Shown here piece by piece: positions 17,916 through 27,013 of a stretch of DNA of 64,000 nt; position 1 is the stretch's first letter, and each line of letters opens with the position of its first letter. The notes under the pieces were generated by a model that was not told the origin of the DNA, did no database searches, and saw only the letters and a program-made list of their open reading frames with translations. Position numbers and translations under genes: made by a program. This stretch comes from Methylobacterium persicinum (GTDB lineage: Bacteria > Pseudomonadota > Alphaproteobacteria > Rhizobiales > Beijerinckiaceae), in assembly GCF_022179525.1 (NCBI RefSeq), contig NZ_BPQX01000015.1, positions 62,001-126,000 of the forward strand. Direction: 5' to 3'.

Positions 17916-19694
17916 ATGGTTCGCCTGTACGGACGGGTTCTGGGTTTCCTGAAGGCTGAGCGGCGCCTTGCGATCTCGCTCGGCATGGCCAACCTGCTCC
18001 TGGCGGTGGCGGCGTTCGCCGAGCCGCTGCTCATGGGCCGGATCATCGACGGTCTGACGCACCTGCAACGGGGCGGCAACGCCATGACGCAGATGCTGCC
18101 GCTGATCATGGCCTGGGTTGGGTTCGGCTTCTTCACCATCGGTGCGGGCGTGTTCATCGCCCTGCATTCCGACCGCCTGTCCCACCGCAACCGCCTGTCG
18201 AGCATGGCGGCCTTCTTCGAGCACGTCCTCGACCTGCCCCTGGCCTTCCACTCGGCCAACCATTCCGGCCGCATCCTCAAGGCGATGCTGGAGGGCACGA
18301 ACGGCATGGCGTGGCTGTGGCTCGGGTTCTTCCGGGACCATCTGGTGGCGCTGGTGTCGCTTGGCGTGCTCCTGCCGATGACCCTGCTGATCAACTGGCA
18401 GCTCGGCTCGATCCTGGTGGTGCTCGTCCTGGCCTTCACCGCCCTGACGACCTTCGTCATGCGCCGGACCGAGACCCTTCAGGGGCAGGTCGAGCACTTC
18501 AATTCCGGCCTCGCCGCCCACGCCTCGGACGCCCTCGGCAACGTTGCGGTCATCCAGTCCTTCACCCGCGCCAAGGCCGAGAAGGACGCCATGCGCGACA
18601 TCATCGCCAAGCTCTTGGACGCGCAGATCCCGGTCCTGTCCTGGTGGGCTCTTGCCAACGTCGCCACCCGCGCCTCGGCGACGATCACCATGACCGCCAT
18701 CTTCGTGACCGGCATCTCCCTCTATCAGTCCGGCAACACGACGGTGGGTGAGGTCGTGGCCTTCATGAGCCTCGCCACCGCCTTCGTCTCGCGCCTCGAC
18801 CATGTGGTCGGCTTCGTGAACGGTCTGTTCCAGCAGGCGCCGAAGATCGCCGAGTTCTTCGCGATCTACGACACCGTGCCCAGCGTGGCGGACCGGCCCC
18901 ATGCGGTGCAGGTGGCGCGTTTTGAGGGCGAGGTCGTCTTCGACGAGGTGGCCTTCTCCTACGACAACCGGCGCCGGGCGCTGGACGGCGTGTCCTTCTC
19001 GGCCAAGCCGGGGGAGACCGTGGCCCTGGTCGGCACCACGGGCTCGGGCAAGTCGACGACCCTCGGGCTCCTGCACCGGAGCTTCGACCCCGCTGCCGGC
19101 GCGATCCGGATCGACGGGCTCGATGTCCGGGACGTCGCCCTGTCGTCCCTGCGGCACAACATCGGGGTGGTGTTCCAGGAACCGATGCTCTTCGCCCGCT
19201 CGATCCGGGAGAACCTGCAGGTTGGACGCCCGGACGCCACGGATGCGGAGATGCTGGAGGCCCTCGAGCGGGCCCAGGCCGGGGAGTTCATGGCCCGTCA
19301 GGCCGACGGTCTCGACACGGTGATCGGCGAGCGGGGCCGCTCTCTGTCGGGCGGCGAGCGTCAGCGCCTGTCCATCGCCCGGGCGCTGCTCAAGAACCCG
19401 CCGATCCTCATCCTCGACGAGGCGACCTCGGCGCTCGATGCCGCCACGGAGCGCAAGCTCCAGGGCGCCCTCGAAGCGGTGATGGAGGGGCGGACGACCT
19501 TCGTGATCGCCCACCGCCTGTCTACGATCCGCAATGCGGACCGGATCCTCGTCTTCCATGAGGGCCGGATCGTGGAGAGCGGTACCTTCGACCAACTGGT
19601 CGACCTCGACGGCCGCTTCGCTGAACTCGCCCGGGCGCAGTTCATGGCGGCCCAGGCCGAGGAAGACGAGAGCGCCTACGCCCTGGCGGCCTGA
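17916..19694 (+). CDS. ndvA: Cyclic beta-glucan ABC exporter, ATP-binding/permease (NdvA/ChvA family)
   Basis: The protein has 592 residues and is a half-transporter fusing an N-terminal six-helix membrane domain (about 15-310) to an ABC ATPase. Walker A GTTGSGKST is at about 371-379, the signature LSGGERQRLS at about 477-486, Walker B ILILDEATSALD at about 497-508 and the switch His in IAHRLST. The start MVRLYGRVLGFLKAERRLA and overall length match NdvA/ChvA, which export cyclic beta-1,2-glucan to the periplasm in Rhizobiales. The matching glucan synthase (ndvB) is not in the window. Other type-I lipid or glucan exporters are the alternative. Confidence 0.85.
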   Translation: MVRLYGRVLGFLKAERRLAISLGMANLLLAVAAFAEPLLMGRIIDGLTHLQRGGNAMTQMLPLIMAWVGFGFFTIGAGVFIALHSDRLSHRNRLSSMAAFFEHVLDLPLAFHSANHSGRILKAMLEGTNGMAWLWLGFFRDHLVALVSLGVLLPMTLLINWQLGSILVVLVLAFTALTTFVMRRTETLQGQVEHFNSGLAAHASDALGNVAVIQSFTRAKAEKDAMRDIIAKLLDAQIPVLSWWALANVATRASATITMTAIFVTGISLYQSGNTTVGEVVAFMSLATAFVSRLDHVVGFVNGLFQQAPKIAEFFAIYDTVPSVADRPHAVQVARFEGEVVFDEVAFSYDNRRRALDGVSFSAKPGETVALVGTTGSGKSTTLGLLHRSFDPAAGAIRIDGLDVRDVALSSLRHNIGVVFQEPMLFARSIRENLQVGRPDATDAEMLEALERAQAGEFMARQADGLDTVIGERGRSLSGGERQRLSIARALLKNPPILILDEATSALDAATERKLQGALEAVMEGRTTFVIAHRLSTIRNADRILVFHEGRIVESGTFDQLVDLDGRFAELARAQFMAAQAEEDESAYALAA

Positions 19695-19752
19695 CCGGCA
19701 TGCGCCTTCCGTCCCCGCCCCTCAGGGGCGTGGGACGGTGGCGGCACCGGCA

Positions 19753-20922
19753 TCACCACCCGTTGATGCGCGGCCAGACCGCGGCGGCCCGGCCGTCGCG
19801 GTCAAGCACATGGTAGCAATGGTATTGCGCGGCGGTGGCGCAGGCGTGGTTCGGCAGTATCCGCACGAGGGTGCCCACCGGAAGATCGGGGCGCTGAGCC
19901 CCAGAGCCCTGCCGCAGGGCGAGAACGCCGTGCTCCTGATTCGCCTGCGCGACGATCAGGTCGTCGTAGGGCTTCCCGGCCCGGTCGCAGACCAGACCGT
20001 AGCCCTGGTCCACGGCCTGCGCGGCGGTGCCCCTGTCGCGGGACATGGCCATCCATCCGGCGTCGGTGATGATCCAGCCCTTGTCCGGCCGGTGGCCGAT
20101 CACGGAAGCGAGCACCGAAACGGCGATATCGCCCACGGCGCAGGAGCCGATGCCGGCCTGCACCAGATCCCCGAACATATAGACGCCGGCCCGGACCTCC
20201 GTGATCCCGTCGAGGTGGCGGGCGTGCGAGGCGGTCGGCGTGGAGCCGACGCTGACGACCGGACACGGCAGGCCCGCCGCCATCAGAGTCTCCGCGGCCT
20301 GCAACGCGGCGGCACGCTCCCCCTCGGCGGCCTCGGCCAAGGCCTCCGGATCCGACAGGCCGTAGCTCTCCCCCGCATGGAGAAGCACGCCCCGCAGTTC
20401 CGCCCCGGCGGCGACACGCTGGCCGATGCCGCGCAGGAGGTCCGCATCGCCGGGCTTCACGCCGGAACGGTGACCGTCGGGATCGACCTCGATGAAGACC
20501 GGCAGCCGGTCACCCGTCCGGCGGCTCCATTCCGACACGGCCTCGGCCTGGGCAAGGGAGTCGAGAATCACCGCAAGGTCGGCGCCGAAGCGGCGACGGA
20601 TGGTACCGACCCGGTCGAGCTTATGCGGGGCGATGCCCACGGCGTAGGTCAGGTCGCGCACGCCGCGCTCGGCGAAATACTCCGCCTCCTTCAAGGTCGA
20701 GACGGTGGCCGGGCCGCCGGGGCCGGTCATGGCCATCAGGGCCACGTCGATGGACTTGGCGGTCTTCAGGTGCGGGCGGAAGGCGACGCCGTGGCGCTCG
20801 ACCTGCGCCCGCATCCCGGAAAGGTTGGCCGCAAGCTTCGCCTCATCGAGGAGAAGGCAGGGGGTCTGCAGGGCGCCGAGCCCGTCCGCCCCGGCATCGA
20901 GCCCGTCCTTCGCTGCCGCCAT
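19753..20922 (-). CDS. DSD1-family PLP-dependent enzyme (D-threonine aldolase/D-serine dehydratase-like)
   Basis: The protein has 389 residues. An alanine-racemase-like barrel begins TPCLLLDEAKL, and the PLP lysine is K53 in RPHLKTAKS. The C-terminal metal site pair is H359 and C361 in PNHAC, the arrangement of fold-type III D-threonine aldolases and eukaryote-type D-serine dehydratases. It probably cleaves or deaminates a D-beta-hydroxy amino acid. ATG 20922 has a GGGAAGGG site upstream; a longer ATG start lacks one. It is divergent from the ABC operon that begins 174 nt away, so a shared regulatory region and related substrate are possible but unproven. Confidence 0.85.
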   Translation of the reverse strand: MAAAKDGLDAGADGLGALQTPCLLLDEAKLAANLSGMRAQVERHGVAFRPHLKTAKSIDVALMAMTGPGGPATVSTLKEAEYFAERGVRDLTYAVGIAPHKLDRVGTIRRRFGADLAVILDSLAQAEAVSEWSRRTGDRLPVFIEVDPDGHRSGVKPGDADLLRGIGQRVAAGAELRGVLLHAGESYGLSDPEALAEAAEGERAAALQAAETLMAAGLPCPVVSVGSTPTASHARHLDGITEVRAGVYMFGDLVQAGIGSCAVGDIAVSVLASVIGHRPDKGWIITDAGWMAMSRDRGTAAQAVDQGYGLVCDRAGKPYDDLIVAQANQEHGVLALRQGSGAQRPDLPVGTLVRILPNHACATAAQYHCYHVLDRDGRAAAVWPRINGW

Positions 20923-21096
20923 CGTCTTGCCCTTCCCTGTTCGACCGGTGCGTCCGTGTAATCCGTCCAATCGGTCCGCAAAACCGCGGCGGCCATATCA
21001 GCGGCCGTGGATTGTTTGGCGCCCCTCGCGGAATCCGGTGGACGGCCCGACTCTGCTTCGTCCATAGAACCGGAAACAACGCGGGGAGGGCCGCTC

Positions 21097-21855
21097 TTGG
21101 GACGGGACGTGATCCTGGCAACTCAAGGGTTGACCATGGAATTCAAGGGATTTCGTGCGGTCAACAATGTTGCGCTCGAAGTCGAGCGTGGGACGATCCA
21201 CGCGTTGATCGGCCCCAACGGGGCCGGCAAGACGACCTGTTTCAATCTCCTGACCAAGTTCCTGCAGCCCACCGCGGGTTCGATCCGCTACAAGGACCGC
21301 GATATTACCGGCCTGAAACCGGCCGACGTCGCGCGGCTCGGCCTCGTCCGGTCTTTCCAGATCTCGGCCGTCTTCCCGCACTTCACGGTGATGGAGAACG
21401 TCCGCATCGCCCTGCAGCGGCGCCGCCACGGCGATTCCTTCGATTTCTGGCGGGCGGAGAAGTGCCTGCGCGTCCTCAACGCCGAGGCTCTGGAACTCGT
21501 CGAGGCGGTGGGCCTGTCGGACTTCGCTTCGACCCTCGCTGTGGAACTCTCCTACGGCCGCAAGCGCGCCCTGGAAATCGCCACGACCCTGGCGCTGGAC
21601 CCGGAGATGCTCCTTCTCGACGAACCGATGGCCGGCATGGGCCATGAGGACGTGGACCGCACCGCTGAGCTCATCCGCCGGGTCTCGAAGGCCCGCACGA
21701 TCCTGATGGTCGAGCATAACCTCTCGGTGGTCGCCTCCCTGTCGGACCGGATCACCGTCCTCGCCCGGGGGCAGGTGCTGGCCGAGGGCGATTACGCCAC
21801 CGTTTCGAAGGATCCCCGCGTGGTCGAGGCTTATATCGGGGCCGGACATGCCTGA
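21097..21855 (+). CDS. livG: Branched-chain amino acid-type ABC transporter ATP-binding protein LivG
   Basis: The protein has 252 residues. Walker A GPNGAGKTT is at 39-47, the variant signature LSYGRKRALEIA is typical of LivG, and Walker B is LLLDEPMAGM. It powers uptake of an amino acid or amide through LivH/LivM. TTG 21097 is chosen because GGGGAGGG lies 6 nt upstream; GTG 21109 is an alternative and an ATG-like longer start has no site. It is the first gene of a five-gene operon. livF starts 8 nt before its end (ATGCCTGA overlap). Confidence 0.93.
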   Translation: MGRDVILATQGLTMEFKGFRAVNNVALEVERGTIHALIGPNGAGKTTCFNLLTKFLQPTAGSIRYKDRDITGLKPADVARLGLVRSFQISAVFPHFTVMENVRIALQRRRHGDSFDFWRAEKCLRVLNAEALELVEAVGLSDFASTLAVELSYGRKRALEIATTLALDPEMLLLDEPMAGMGHEDVDRTAELIRRVSKARTILMVEHNLSVVASLSDRITVLARGQVLAEGDYATVSKDPRVVEAYIGAGHA

Positions 21856-22588
21856 GGCCGCCTTCAAGGCATCGCCGGCGGCGTCCTCCGCCCCCCTCCT
21901 GACCGTCCGGGGCCTCGAGGGCTGGTACGGCGAGAGCCACGTCCTCCATGGCATCGACATCGACGTGAAAGCCGGCGAGGTCGTGACGCTCCTCGGCCGC
22001 AACGGTGCCGGGAAGACCACGACCCTGCGCGCCATCATCGGCATCCTCGGGCGGCGCTCGGGCTCCATTGTCTACGACGGGGTCGAGACGATCGGCATGG
22101 CCTCCCGCAAGATCGCCAAGCTCGGCCTCGGCTACGTGCCCGAGGAGCGCGGGATCTTTTCCAGCCTCACGGTTCAGGAAAACCTGATGCTGCCGCCCCG
22201 GGTGAAGCCCGGCGGCATGTCGGTCGCCGAGATCCACACCCTGTTCCCGAACCTCAAGGAGCGGGCGGGAAGCCAGGGCACCAAGCTCTCCGGCGGCGAG
22301 CAGCAGATGCTCGCCATCGGGCGGATCCTCCGCACCGGCGCCAAGCTAATCCTGCTCGACGAGCCGACAGAAGGTCTCGCCCCGGTGATCGTGCAGCAGA
22401 TCGGCCGCACCATTCAGAAGCTGAAAGCGGACGGATATACGATCGTCCTCGTCGAACAGAACTTCCGCTTTGCGCAGACGCTGGCCGACCGGCATTTCGT
22501 CATCGAGCAAGGCCGGGTCATCGACCAGATCCACAATGCCGATCTTGACGCGAATATCGACAAGCTCCACGCCTATCTCGGCGTGTGA
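21848..22588 (+). CDS. livF: Branched-chain amino acid-type ABC transporter ATP-binding protein LivF
   Basis: The protein has 246 residues. Walker A GRNGAGKTT is at 50-58, the signature is LSGGEQQMLAIG, and Walker B LILLDEPTEGL is followed by the LivF-typical APVIVQQI. It is the second ATPase of the importer. The start overlaps the livG end by 8 nt, indicating translational coupling. A 16-residue Ala/Ser/Pro-rich leader before the ABC core is longer than in most LivF proteins. Confidence 0.93.
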   Translation: MPEAAFKASPAASSAPLLTVRGLEGWYGESHVLHGIDIDVKAGEVVTLLGRNGAGKTTTLRAIIGILGRRSGSIVYDGVETIGMASRKIAKLGLGYVPEERGIFSSLTVQENLMLPPRVKPGGMSVAEIHTLFPNLKERAGSQGTKLSGGEQQMLAIGRILRTGAKLILLDEPTEGLAPVIVQQIGRTIQKLKADGYTIVLVEQNFRFAQTLADRHFVIEQGRVIDQIHNADLDANIDKLHAYLGV

Positions 22589-22650
22589 GCGGGTTTAACC
22601 GAACTTCTACTGAACAAATGGGGCCGATTGGCCGCCGAGGAGTGACACCG

Positions 22651-23868
22651 ATGAACGGACGCCTTCCGCTCGCCGCACTCGCTGCCGCCTTCCTGGCAGG
22701 CGCAGCGCTGATCTCGCCCGCCTCGGCGCAGACGGCGGTCAAGATCGGCATCCTCGGCGACCGCTCGGGCGCCTATTCGGACATCAGCGGCGAGGGATCG
22801 GTGGTTGCCGCCCGCCTCGCCGTGGAGGACTTCAAGCCCGAACAGCACGGGCTGAAGGTCGAGATCGTCTCCGCCGACCACCAGAACAAGCCGGATGTCG
22901 GGGCCGCCATCGCCCGGCAATGGTACGACCGCGACAACGTCGACATGATCACGGACGGCGTCACCTCCTCTGTCGCCCTGGCGATCAGCCAGGTGACCAA
23001 GGAGAAGAACAAGGTCTTCATCGATACCGGCGCCGGCACCGCGGACCTCACCGGGCCGCAATGCAGCCCGAACACGATCCACTGGGTGTACGACACCGTG
23101 GCGCTCGCCAATGGCACCGGTGGCGCGATGGTCAAGCGCGGCGGCAACACCTGGTTCTTCCTCACCGCGGACTACGTGTTCGGCCAGACCCTCCAGCGGG
23201 ACACCACCGCCGTCATCACCAAGAACGGCGGCAAGGTCGTCGGCTCGGTGAAGACCCCCTTCCCCACCGCTGACTTCTCCTCGTTCCTGCTCCAGGCCCA
23301 GAGCTCGGGCGCCAAGGTGATCGGGCTGGCCAACGCGGGCGCCGACACGATCAACTCGATCAAGCAGGCGGGCGAATTCGGCATCACCGAGGGCGGCCAG
23401 TCCCTCGCCGGCCTGCTGGTCTTTTCCTCGGACGTGCATTCCCTCGGCACCAAGGTCGCGCAGGGCCTCGTGCTGACCGAGCCCTTCTACTGGGATCTGA
23501 ACGACCAGACCCGGGCCTTCTCCGACCGCTTCTCCAAGCAGATGAAGGGCTCCAAGCCGACCTCCAACCATGCCGGCGTGTATTCGGACGTGCTCCACTA
23601 TCTGAAGGCCGTGGCCGAAACGAAGTCGGTTGCGGACGGCGCCGCCACGGTCGCCAAGATGAAGGCGATGCCGACCGACGATCCGCTGTTCGGCAAGGGC
23701 GTCATCCGGGCGGACGGCCGCAAGATCCACGACATGTACCTGTTCGAGGTCAAGAAGCCGGCCGAATCGAAGGGTGAGTGGGACCTCTACAAGAAGCTCG
23801 AGACCATCCCCGGCGATCAAGTGTTCCGCCCGTTGGGCGAGGGCAACTGCCCGCTGGTGAAGGGCTGA
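22651..23868 (+). CDS. ABC transporter periplasmic substrate-binding protein (Leu/Ile/Val-binding type)
   Basis: The protein has 405 residues. The signal peptide is about 1-26 (ISPASA|QTAVKIG). A type-I periplasmic-binding fold begins VKIGILGDRSGAYSDISG and includes the ligand-side IDTGAGTADLTG and FFLTADYVFG segments. This group (Peripla_BP_6) binds branched-chain amino acids, amides or aromatic acids, and the sequence alone does not fix the ligand. ATG 22651 has GAGGAG 9 nt upstream. The binding protein sits between the ATPase genes and the permease genes, unlike E. coli, where it is separate. Confidence 0.92.
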   Translation: MNGRLPLAALAAAFLAGAALISPASAQTAVKIGILGDRSGAYSDISGEGSVVAARLAVEDFKPEQHGLKVEIVSADHQNKPDVGAAIARQWYDRDNVDMITDGVTSSVALAISQVTKEKNKVFIDTGAGTADLTGPQCSPNTIHWVYDTVALANGTGGAMVKRGGNTWFFLTADYVFGQTLQRDTTAVITKNGGKVVGSVKTPFPTADFSSFLLQAQSSGAKVIGLANAGADTINSIKQAGEFGITEGGQSLAGLLVFSSDVHSLGTKVAQGLVLTEPFYWDLNDQTRAFSDRFSKQMKGSKPTSNHAGVYSDVLHYLKAVAETKSVADGAATVAKMKAMPTDDPLFGKGVIRADGRKIHDMYLFEVKKPAESKGEWDLYKKLETIPGDQVFRPLGEGNCPLVKG

Positions 23869-23895
23869 TCGGTCGCGGCGTCGGGGAGGCGTGCC

Positions 23896-24783
23896 ATGAT
23901 GACGATTTTCGGCGTGCCGACCCAGGCGCTGTTCGGCCAATTGCTGCTCGGGCTGATCAACGGATCGTTCTACGCGATCCTGTCGCTCGGGCTGGCGATC
24001 ATCTTCGGCCTGTTGAACATCATCAACTTTGCCCACGGTGCGCTCTACATGATGGGCGCGTTCGTGGCCTGGATGCTGCTGACCTATCTGGGGCTGGGCT
24101 ACTGGTTGGCGCTGGGGCTGGCGCCTCTGGCGGTGGGGGTGTTCGGCGTGATCCTGGAGCGGGTGCTGATCGCCCGGCTCTACAAGCTCGACCACCTCTA
24201 CGGCCTACTCCTGACCTTCGGCCTTGCGCTGATCATCCAGGGCCTGTTCCGCAACGAATACGGCGTGTCCGGCTTGCCCTACGCGATCCCCGCGGAACTG
24301 TCGGGCGGCCAGCGCCTGCCGTTCATGTTCCTGCCCAATTACCGAGCCTGGGTGGTGGTAGCCTCCCTCACCGTCTGCCTCGCGACATGGCTGGTCATCG
24401 AGAAGACGAAGCTCGGCGCCTACCTCCGGGCCGCCACGGAGAACCCGACCCTGGTCCAGGCCTTCGGCGTGAACGTGCCCCTGTTCCTCACCCTGACCTA
24501 CGGGTTCGGCGTGGCGCTGGCCGGCTTCGCGGGCGTGCTGGCGGCGCCGATCTACTCGGTGAACCCCAACATGGGCGCCGACATCATCATCGTCGTCTTC
24601 GCGGTGGTGGTGATCGGCGGCATGGGCTCGATCATCGGCTCGGTGATCACGGGCTTCGCCCTCGGGCTCGTGGAGGGACTGACCAAGGTGTTCTACCCCG
24701 AGGCATCCTCCACCGTGATCTTCGTGATCATGGTCGTGGTACTGCTCGTCAAACCCGCCGGCCTGTTCGGGCGCACGGCCTGA
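23896..24783 (+). CDS. livH: Branched-chain amino acid-type ABC transporter permease LivH
   Basis: The protein has 295 residues and about eight membrane segments. The characteristic opening is LINGSFYAILSLGLAIIFGLLNIINFAHG (about 18-46), and the coupling-loop region LRAATENPTLVQAFGVN is at about 177-193. It forms half of the inner-membrane channel with LivM, whose gene starts 23 nt downstream. ATG 23896 follows GGGGAGG at 6-nt spacing; the next codon is also ATG. Confidence 0.93.
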   Translation: MMTIFGVPTQALFGQLLLGLINGSFYAILSLGLAIIFGLLNIINFAHGALYMMGAFVAWMLLTYLGLGYWLALGLAPLAVGVFGVILERVLIARLYKLDHLYGLLLTFGLALIIQGLFRNEYGVSGLPYAIPAELSGGQRLPFMFLPNYRAWVVVASLTVCLATWLVIEKTKLGAYLRAATENPTLVQAFGVNVPLFLTLTYGFGVALAGFAGVLAAPIYSVNPNMGADIIIVVFAVVVIGGMGSIIGSVITGFALGLVEGLTKVFYPEASSTVIFVIMVVVLLVKPAGLFGRTA

Positions 24784-24806
24784 CCGCGAACTGAGGCTCG
24801 ACAATC

Positions 24807-25793
24807 ATGGCCGACACCGCCGCCCTCGACGCTGCCCCGATCGCCGCCTCCCTCCCGGAGAACCGGGACGACAAAGCCCTCCAGCGCAAGATCTTCGTCG
24901 GGCTGGCGGTGCTGCTGATAGTAGCGCCTACGGTGCTCTACCCCGTCTACCTGATGAAGGTCCTGTGCTTCGCCCTCTTCGCGCTGGCCTTCAACCTGCT
25001 GCTTGGCTACGGCGGCCTCCTCTCCTTCGGCCATGCCGCGTATTTCGGCATGGCGAGCTATCTCTCGGCCTATAGCGCCAAGGTTCTCGGCCTCACGCCG
25101 GAGCTCGCCATCCTCACCGGCACGGCGACTGCTGCCCTGCTCGGCCTCGTCTTCGGCGCCCTGGCGATCCGGCGGCAGGGCATCTACTTCTCGATGATCA
25201 CCCTCGCCCTGGCCCAGATGGCGTTCTTCTTCGCCCTGCAGGCCAAGTTCACCGGGGGCGAGGACGGTATCCAGGCGGTACCCCGGGGCGCCCTGTTCGG
25301 CGCGTTCCGCCTCGATGACGACCGGGCGATGTATGCCCTGGTGGCAGTGGTGTTCTTCCTCGGAATGCTCGCGATCTACCGCATCATCCACTCACCCTTC
25401 GGGCAGGTGCTGAAGGCGATTCGCGACAACGAGAGCCGGGCCATCTCGCTGGGCTACCGGGTCAACCAGTACAAGCTCGCGGTCTTCGTCCTCTCGGCGA
25501 CCTTGGCCGGCTTGGCCGGCTCTACCAAGGCGATCGTCTTCCAGCTCGCCTCGTTGACCGACGTCCACTGGTCGATGTCGGGCGAAGTGGTGCTGATGAC
25601 CCTGGTCGGCGGCATGGGTACGGTGTTCGGCCCCATCGTCGGTGCGCTGGTGATCGTCTCCATGGAGACCTACCTCGCGCAGTTCGGGGCGTGGGTCACG
25701 GTGATTCAGGGGTGCGTCTTCGTGCTCTGCGTGCTGCTGTTTCGCGAGGGCGTCGTCGGCCTCATCGCCCGGACGCTGCACAAGCCGCTTTAG
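24807..25793 (+). CDS. livM: Branched-chain amino acid-type ABC transporter permease LivM
   Basis: The protein has 328 residues. After a 30-residue soluble leader there are about nine membrane segments, with the typical FNLLLGYGGLLSFGHAAYFG (about 55-75) and the coupling loop LKAIRDNESRAISLGY at about 202-217. It is the partner of LivH and the last gene of the operon, which ends next to a composite repeat. Confidence 0.93.
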   Translation: MADTAALDAAPIAASLPENRDDKALQRKIFVGLAVLLIVAPTVLYPVYLMKVLCFALFALAFNLLLGYGGLLSFGHAAYFGMASYLSAYSAKVLGLTPELAILTGTATAALLGLVFGALAIRRQGIYFSMITLALAQMAFFFALQAKFTGGEDGIQAVPRGALFGAFRLDDDRAMYALVAVVFFLGMLAIYRIIHSPFGQVLKAIRDNESRAISLGYRVNQYKLAVFVLSATLAGLAGSTKAIVFQLASLTDVHWSMSGEVVLMTLVGGMGTVFGPIVGALVIVSMETYLAQFGAWVTVIQGCVFVLCVLLFREGVVGLIARTLHKPL

Positions 25794-25795
25794 CC

Positions 25796-25840
25796 GGCTG
25801 CTGCAAAAGTCCGGCGCGGGAGATCATTCGCTCAGGGTGC
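25796..25840. repeat. 45-bp repeat module, copy A
   Basis: The module begins GGCTGCTGCAAAAGT and ends ATCATTCGCTCAGGGTGC. It matches 29379-29423 at 43 of 45 positions and starts 3 nt after the livM stop. In both places a copy of the palindromic repeat follows within about 13-22 nt, so the two parts form a composite unit. Confidence 0.8.
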
Positions 25841-25862
25841 AGTGCGTGCATACCGCCGCCGC

Positions 25863-25956
25863 CGTCTTTGCGAGCGCAGCGAAGCAATTCAGGGACGCGG
25901 AACATCGACAATCGTGGCGCTTGCCCTGGATTGCTTCGCCTTGCTCGCAAAGACGG
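25863..25956. repeat. Dispersed palindromic repeat, copy 2
   Basis: The left arm CGTCTTTGCGAGCGCAGCG, then AAGCAATTCAGGG, pairs with a right arm CCCTGGATTGCTTCGC and CTCGCAAAGACGG. It lies between livM and the SDR gene, just after the 45-bp module. Confidence 0.85.
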
Positions 25957-26028
25957 TGAGGATGTCTTCGATGGTTTAGAAACCTCGTCTCCTCCGAGGG
26001 ACATGCTCTCAAGCCTGCTAGGACCGCC

Positions 26029-26787
26029 ATGCTCATCGCCGATCGCGTCATCCTCGTCACCGGCGCCGCCTCCGGCCTAGGGCGCGGCGTCGCGGAGTTG
26101 CTGTCGGAGAAAGGCGCGAAGCTCGTCCTGGCCGATCTCGCCCCCCGGGGCGCCGACGTTGCCGACCTTTTGGGCGCGACCTTCGTGCGCACTGACGTAG
26201 CCGACGACGCGGAGGGTCGCCGGGCGGTCGAGGCCGCAGTGTCCACGCATGGGGGGCTGCACGGTCTCGTCAATTGTGCCGGCATCGTCTCCGGCGGCCG
26301 GGTGGTGGGCCGGGATGGGCCGCACGATCTCGATGCCTTCGCCCGGACGGTGCGCGTCAACCTGATCGGCACCTTCAACATGATCCGCCTCGCAGCGCAG
26401 GCCATGGCGGCGGGCGAGCCCGACGGCGAAGGGGAGCGAGGGGTGATCGTCTCCACCGCCTCCATCGCAGCGTTCGACGGACAGATCGGGCAAGCCGCCT
26501 ATGCCGCCTCGAAGGGCGGCGTGGCGAGCCTGACGCTGCCCCTGGCCCGGGAGCTGGCGCAGCACGGCATCCGCGTGGTCGCCATCGCGCCGGGCGTGTT
26601 CGAGACGCCGATGATGGCCGGCTTGCCCGACACGGTGCGCGAGGCCCTCGGCCGGTCTGTGCCCTTCCCCGCGCGCCTCGGCCGTCCGGCGGAATTCGCC
26701 GCCCTCGTCGCCCACGTCATCGGAAACCCGATGCTCAACGGCGAGGTCATCCGGCTCGATGGAGCCCTGCGCATGGCGCCGCGGTGA
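26029..26787 (+). CDS. Short-chain dehydrogenase, 3-hydroxyacyl-CoA dehydrogenase type 2-like
   Basis: The protein has 252 residues with a Rossmann fold. The cofactor motif TGAASGLG is at 11-18, NCAG is near 82-85, and the catalytic triad is Ser near 143 (VSTASI), Y158 and K162 (YAASK). The D residue ending the second strand (VLADL) predicts NAD(H) preference. The arrangement [13 protein letters not shown] and the length resemble the HSD10/type-2 3-hydroxyacyl-CoA dehydrogenases of fatty or branched-chain acyl-CoA breakdown. It is a single gene downstream of the Liv operon, with a repeat between them; a functional link is possible but weak. Confidence 0.85.
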   Translation: MLIADRVILVTGAASGLGRGVAELLSEKGAKLVLADLAPRGADVADLLGATFVRTDVADDAEGRRAVEAAVSTHGGLHGLVNCAGIVSGGRVVGRDGPHDLDAFARTVRVNLIGTFNMIRLAAQAMAAGEPDGEGERGVIVSTASIAAFDGQIGQAAYAASKGGVASLTLPLARELAQHGIRVVAIAPGVFETPMMAGLPDTVREALGRSVPFPARLGRPAEFAALVAHVIGNPMLNGEVIRLDGALRMAPR

Positions 26788-26954
26788 GCGCGGTGCCTGT
26801 AATCTAAACAGCGCTTGTGAATAGGGCAGCCAAGTGCCTTGGCAAGGCGGCCCCGGGATCGGCCCGACTTGTGTGGCATTCACGCATCGAAGACACCGGC
26901 AATGTGGCGCCAAAGCTGGATTCGCTCACGCGATGACAAGTGAAGACCGCCCGC

Positions 26955-26983
26955 TTAACGGCCACGCTACGTTTCGTTAACCA
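26955..26983 (+). promoter_or_regulatory. Paired TTAAC elements upstream of the 122-aa hypothetical gene
   Basis: TTAACG at 26955 and TTAACCA at 26977 lie 31-59 nt before the start at 27014. TTAACCA resembles a CtrA half site, but the spacing of the two TTAA blocks is 18 nt, so this is not a canonical full site. Confidence 0.25.
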
Positions 26984-27013
26984 CTCCATCGACATCCTAC
27001 ATTGCATCACCCG

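Noticed and set aside
17712-19595. 627-codon frame antisense to ndvA
   Set aside because: The ndvA frame has all ABC motifs; this one has none and is His/Asp/Gly-rich as mirror frames are here.
22573-24195. 540-codon frame antisense to the Liv binding protein and livH
   Set aside because: Crosses two certain genes and has no recognisable feature.
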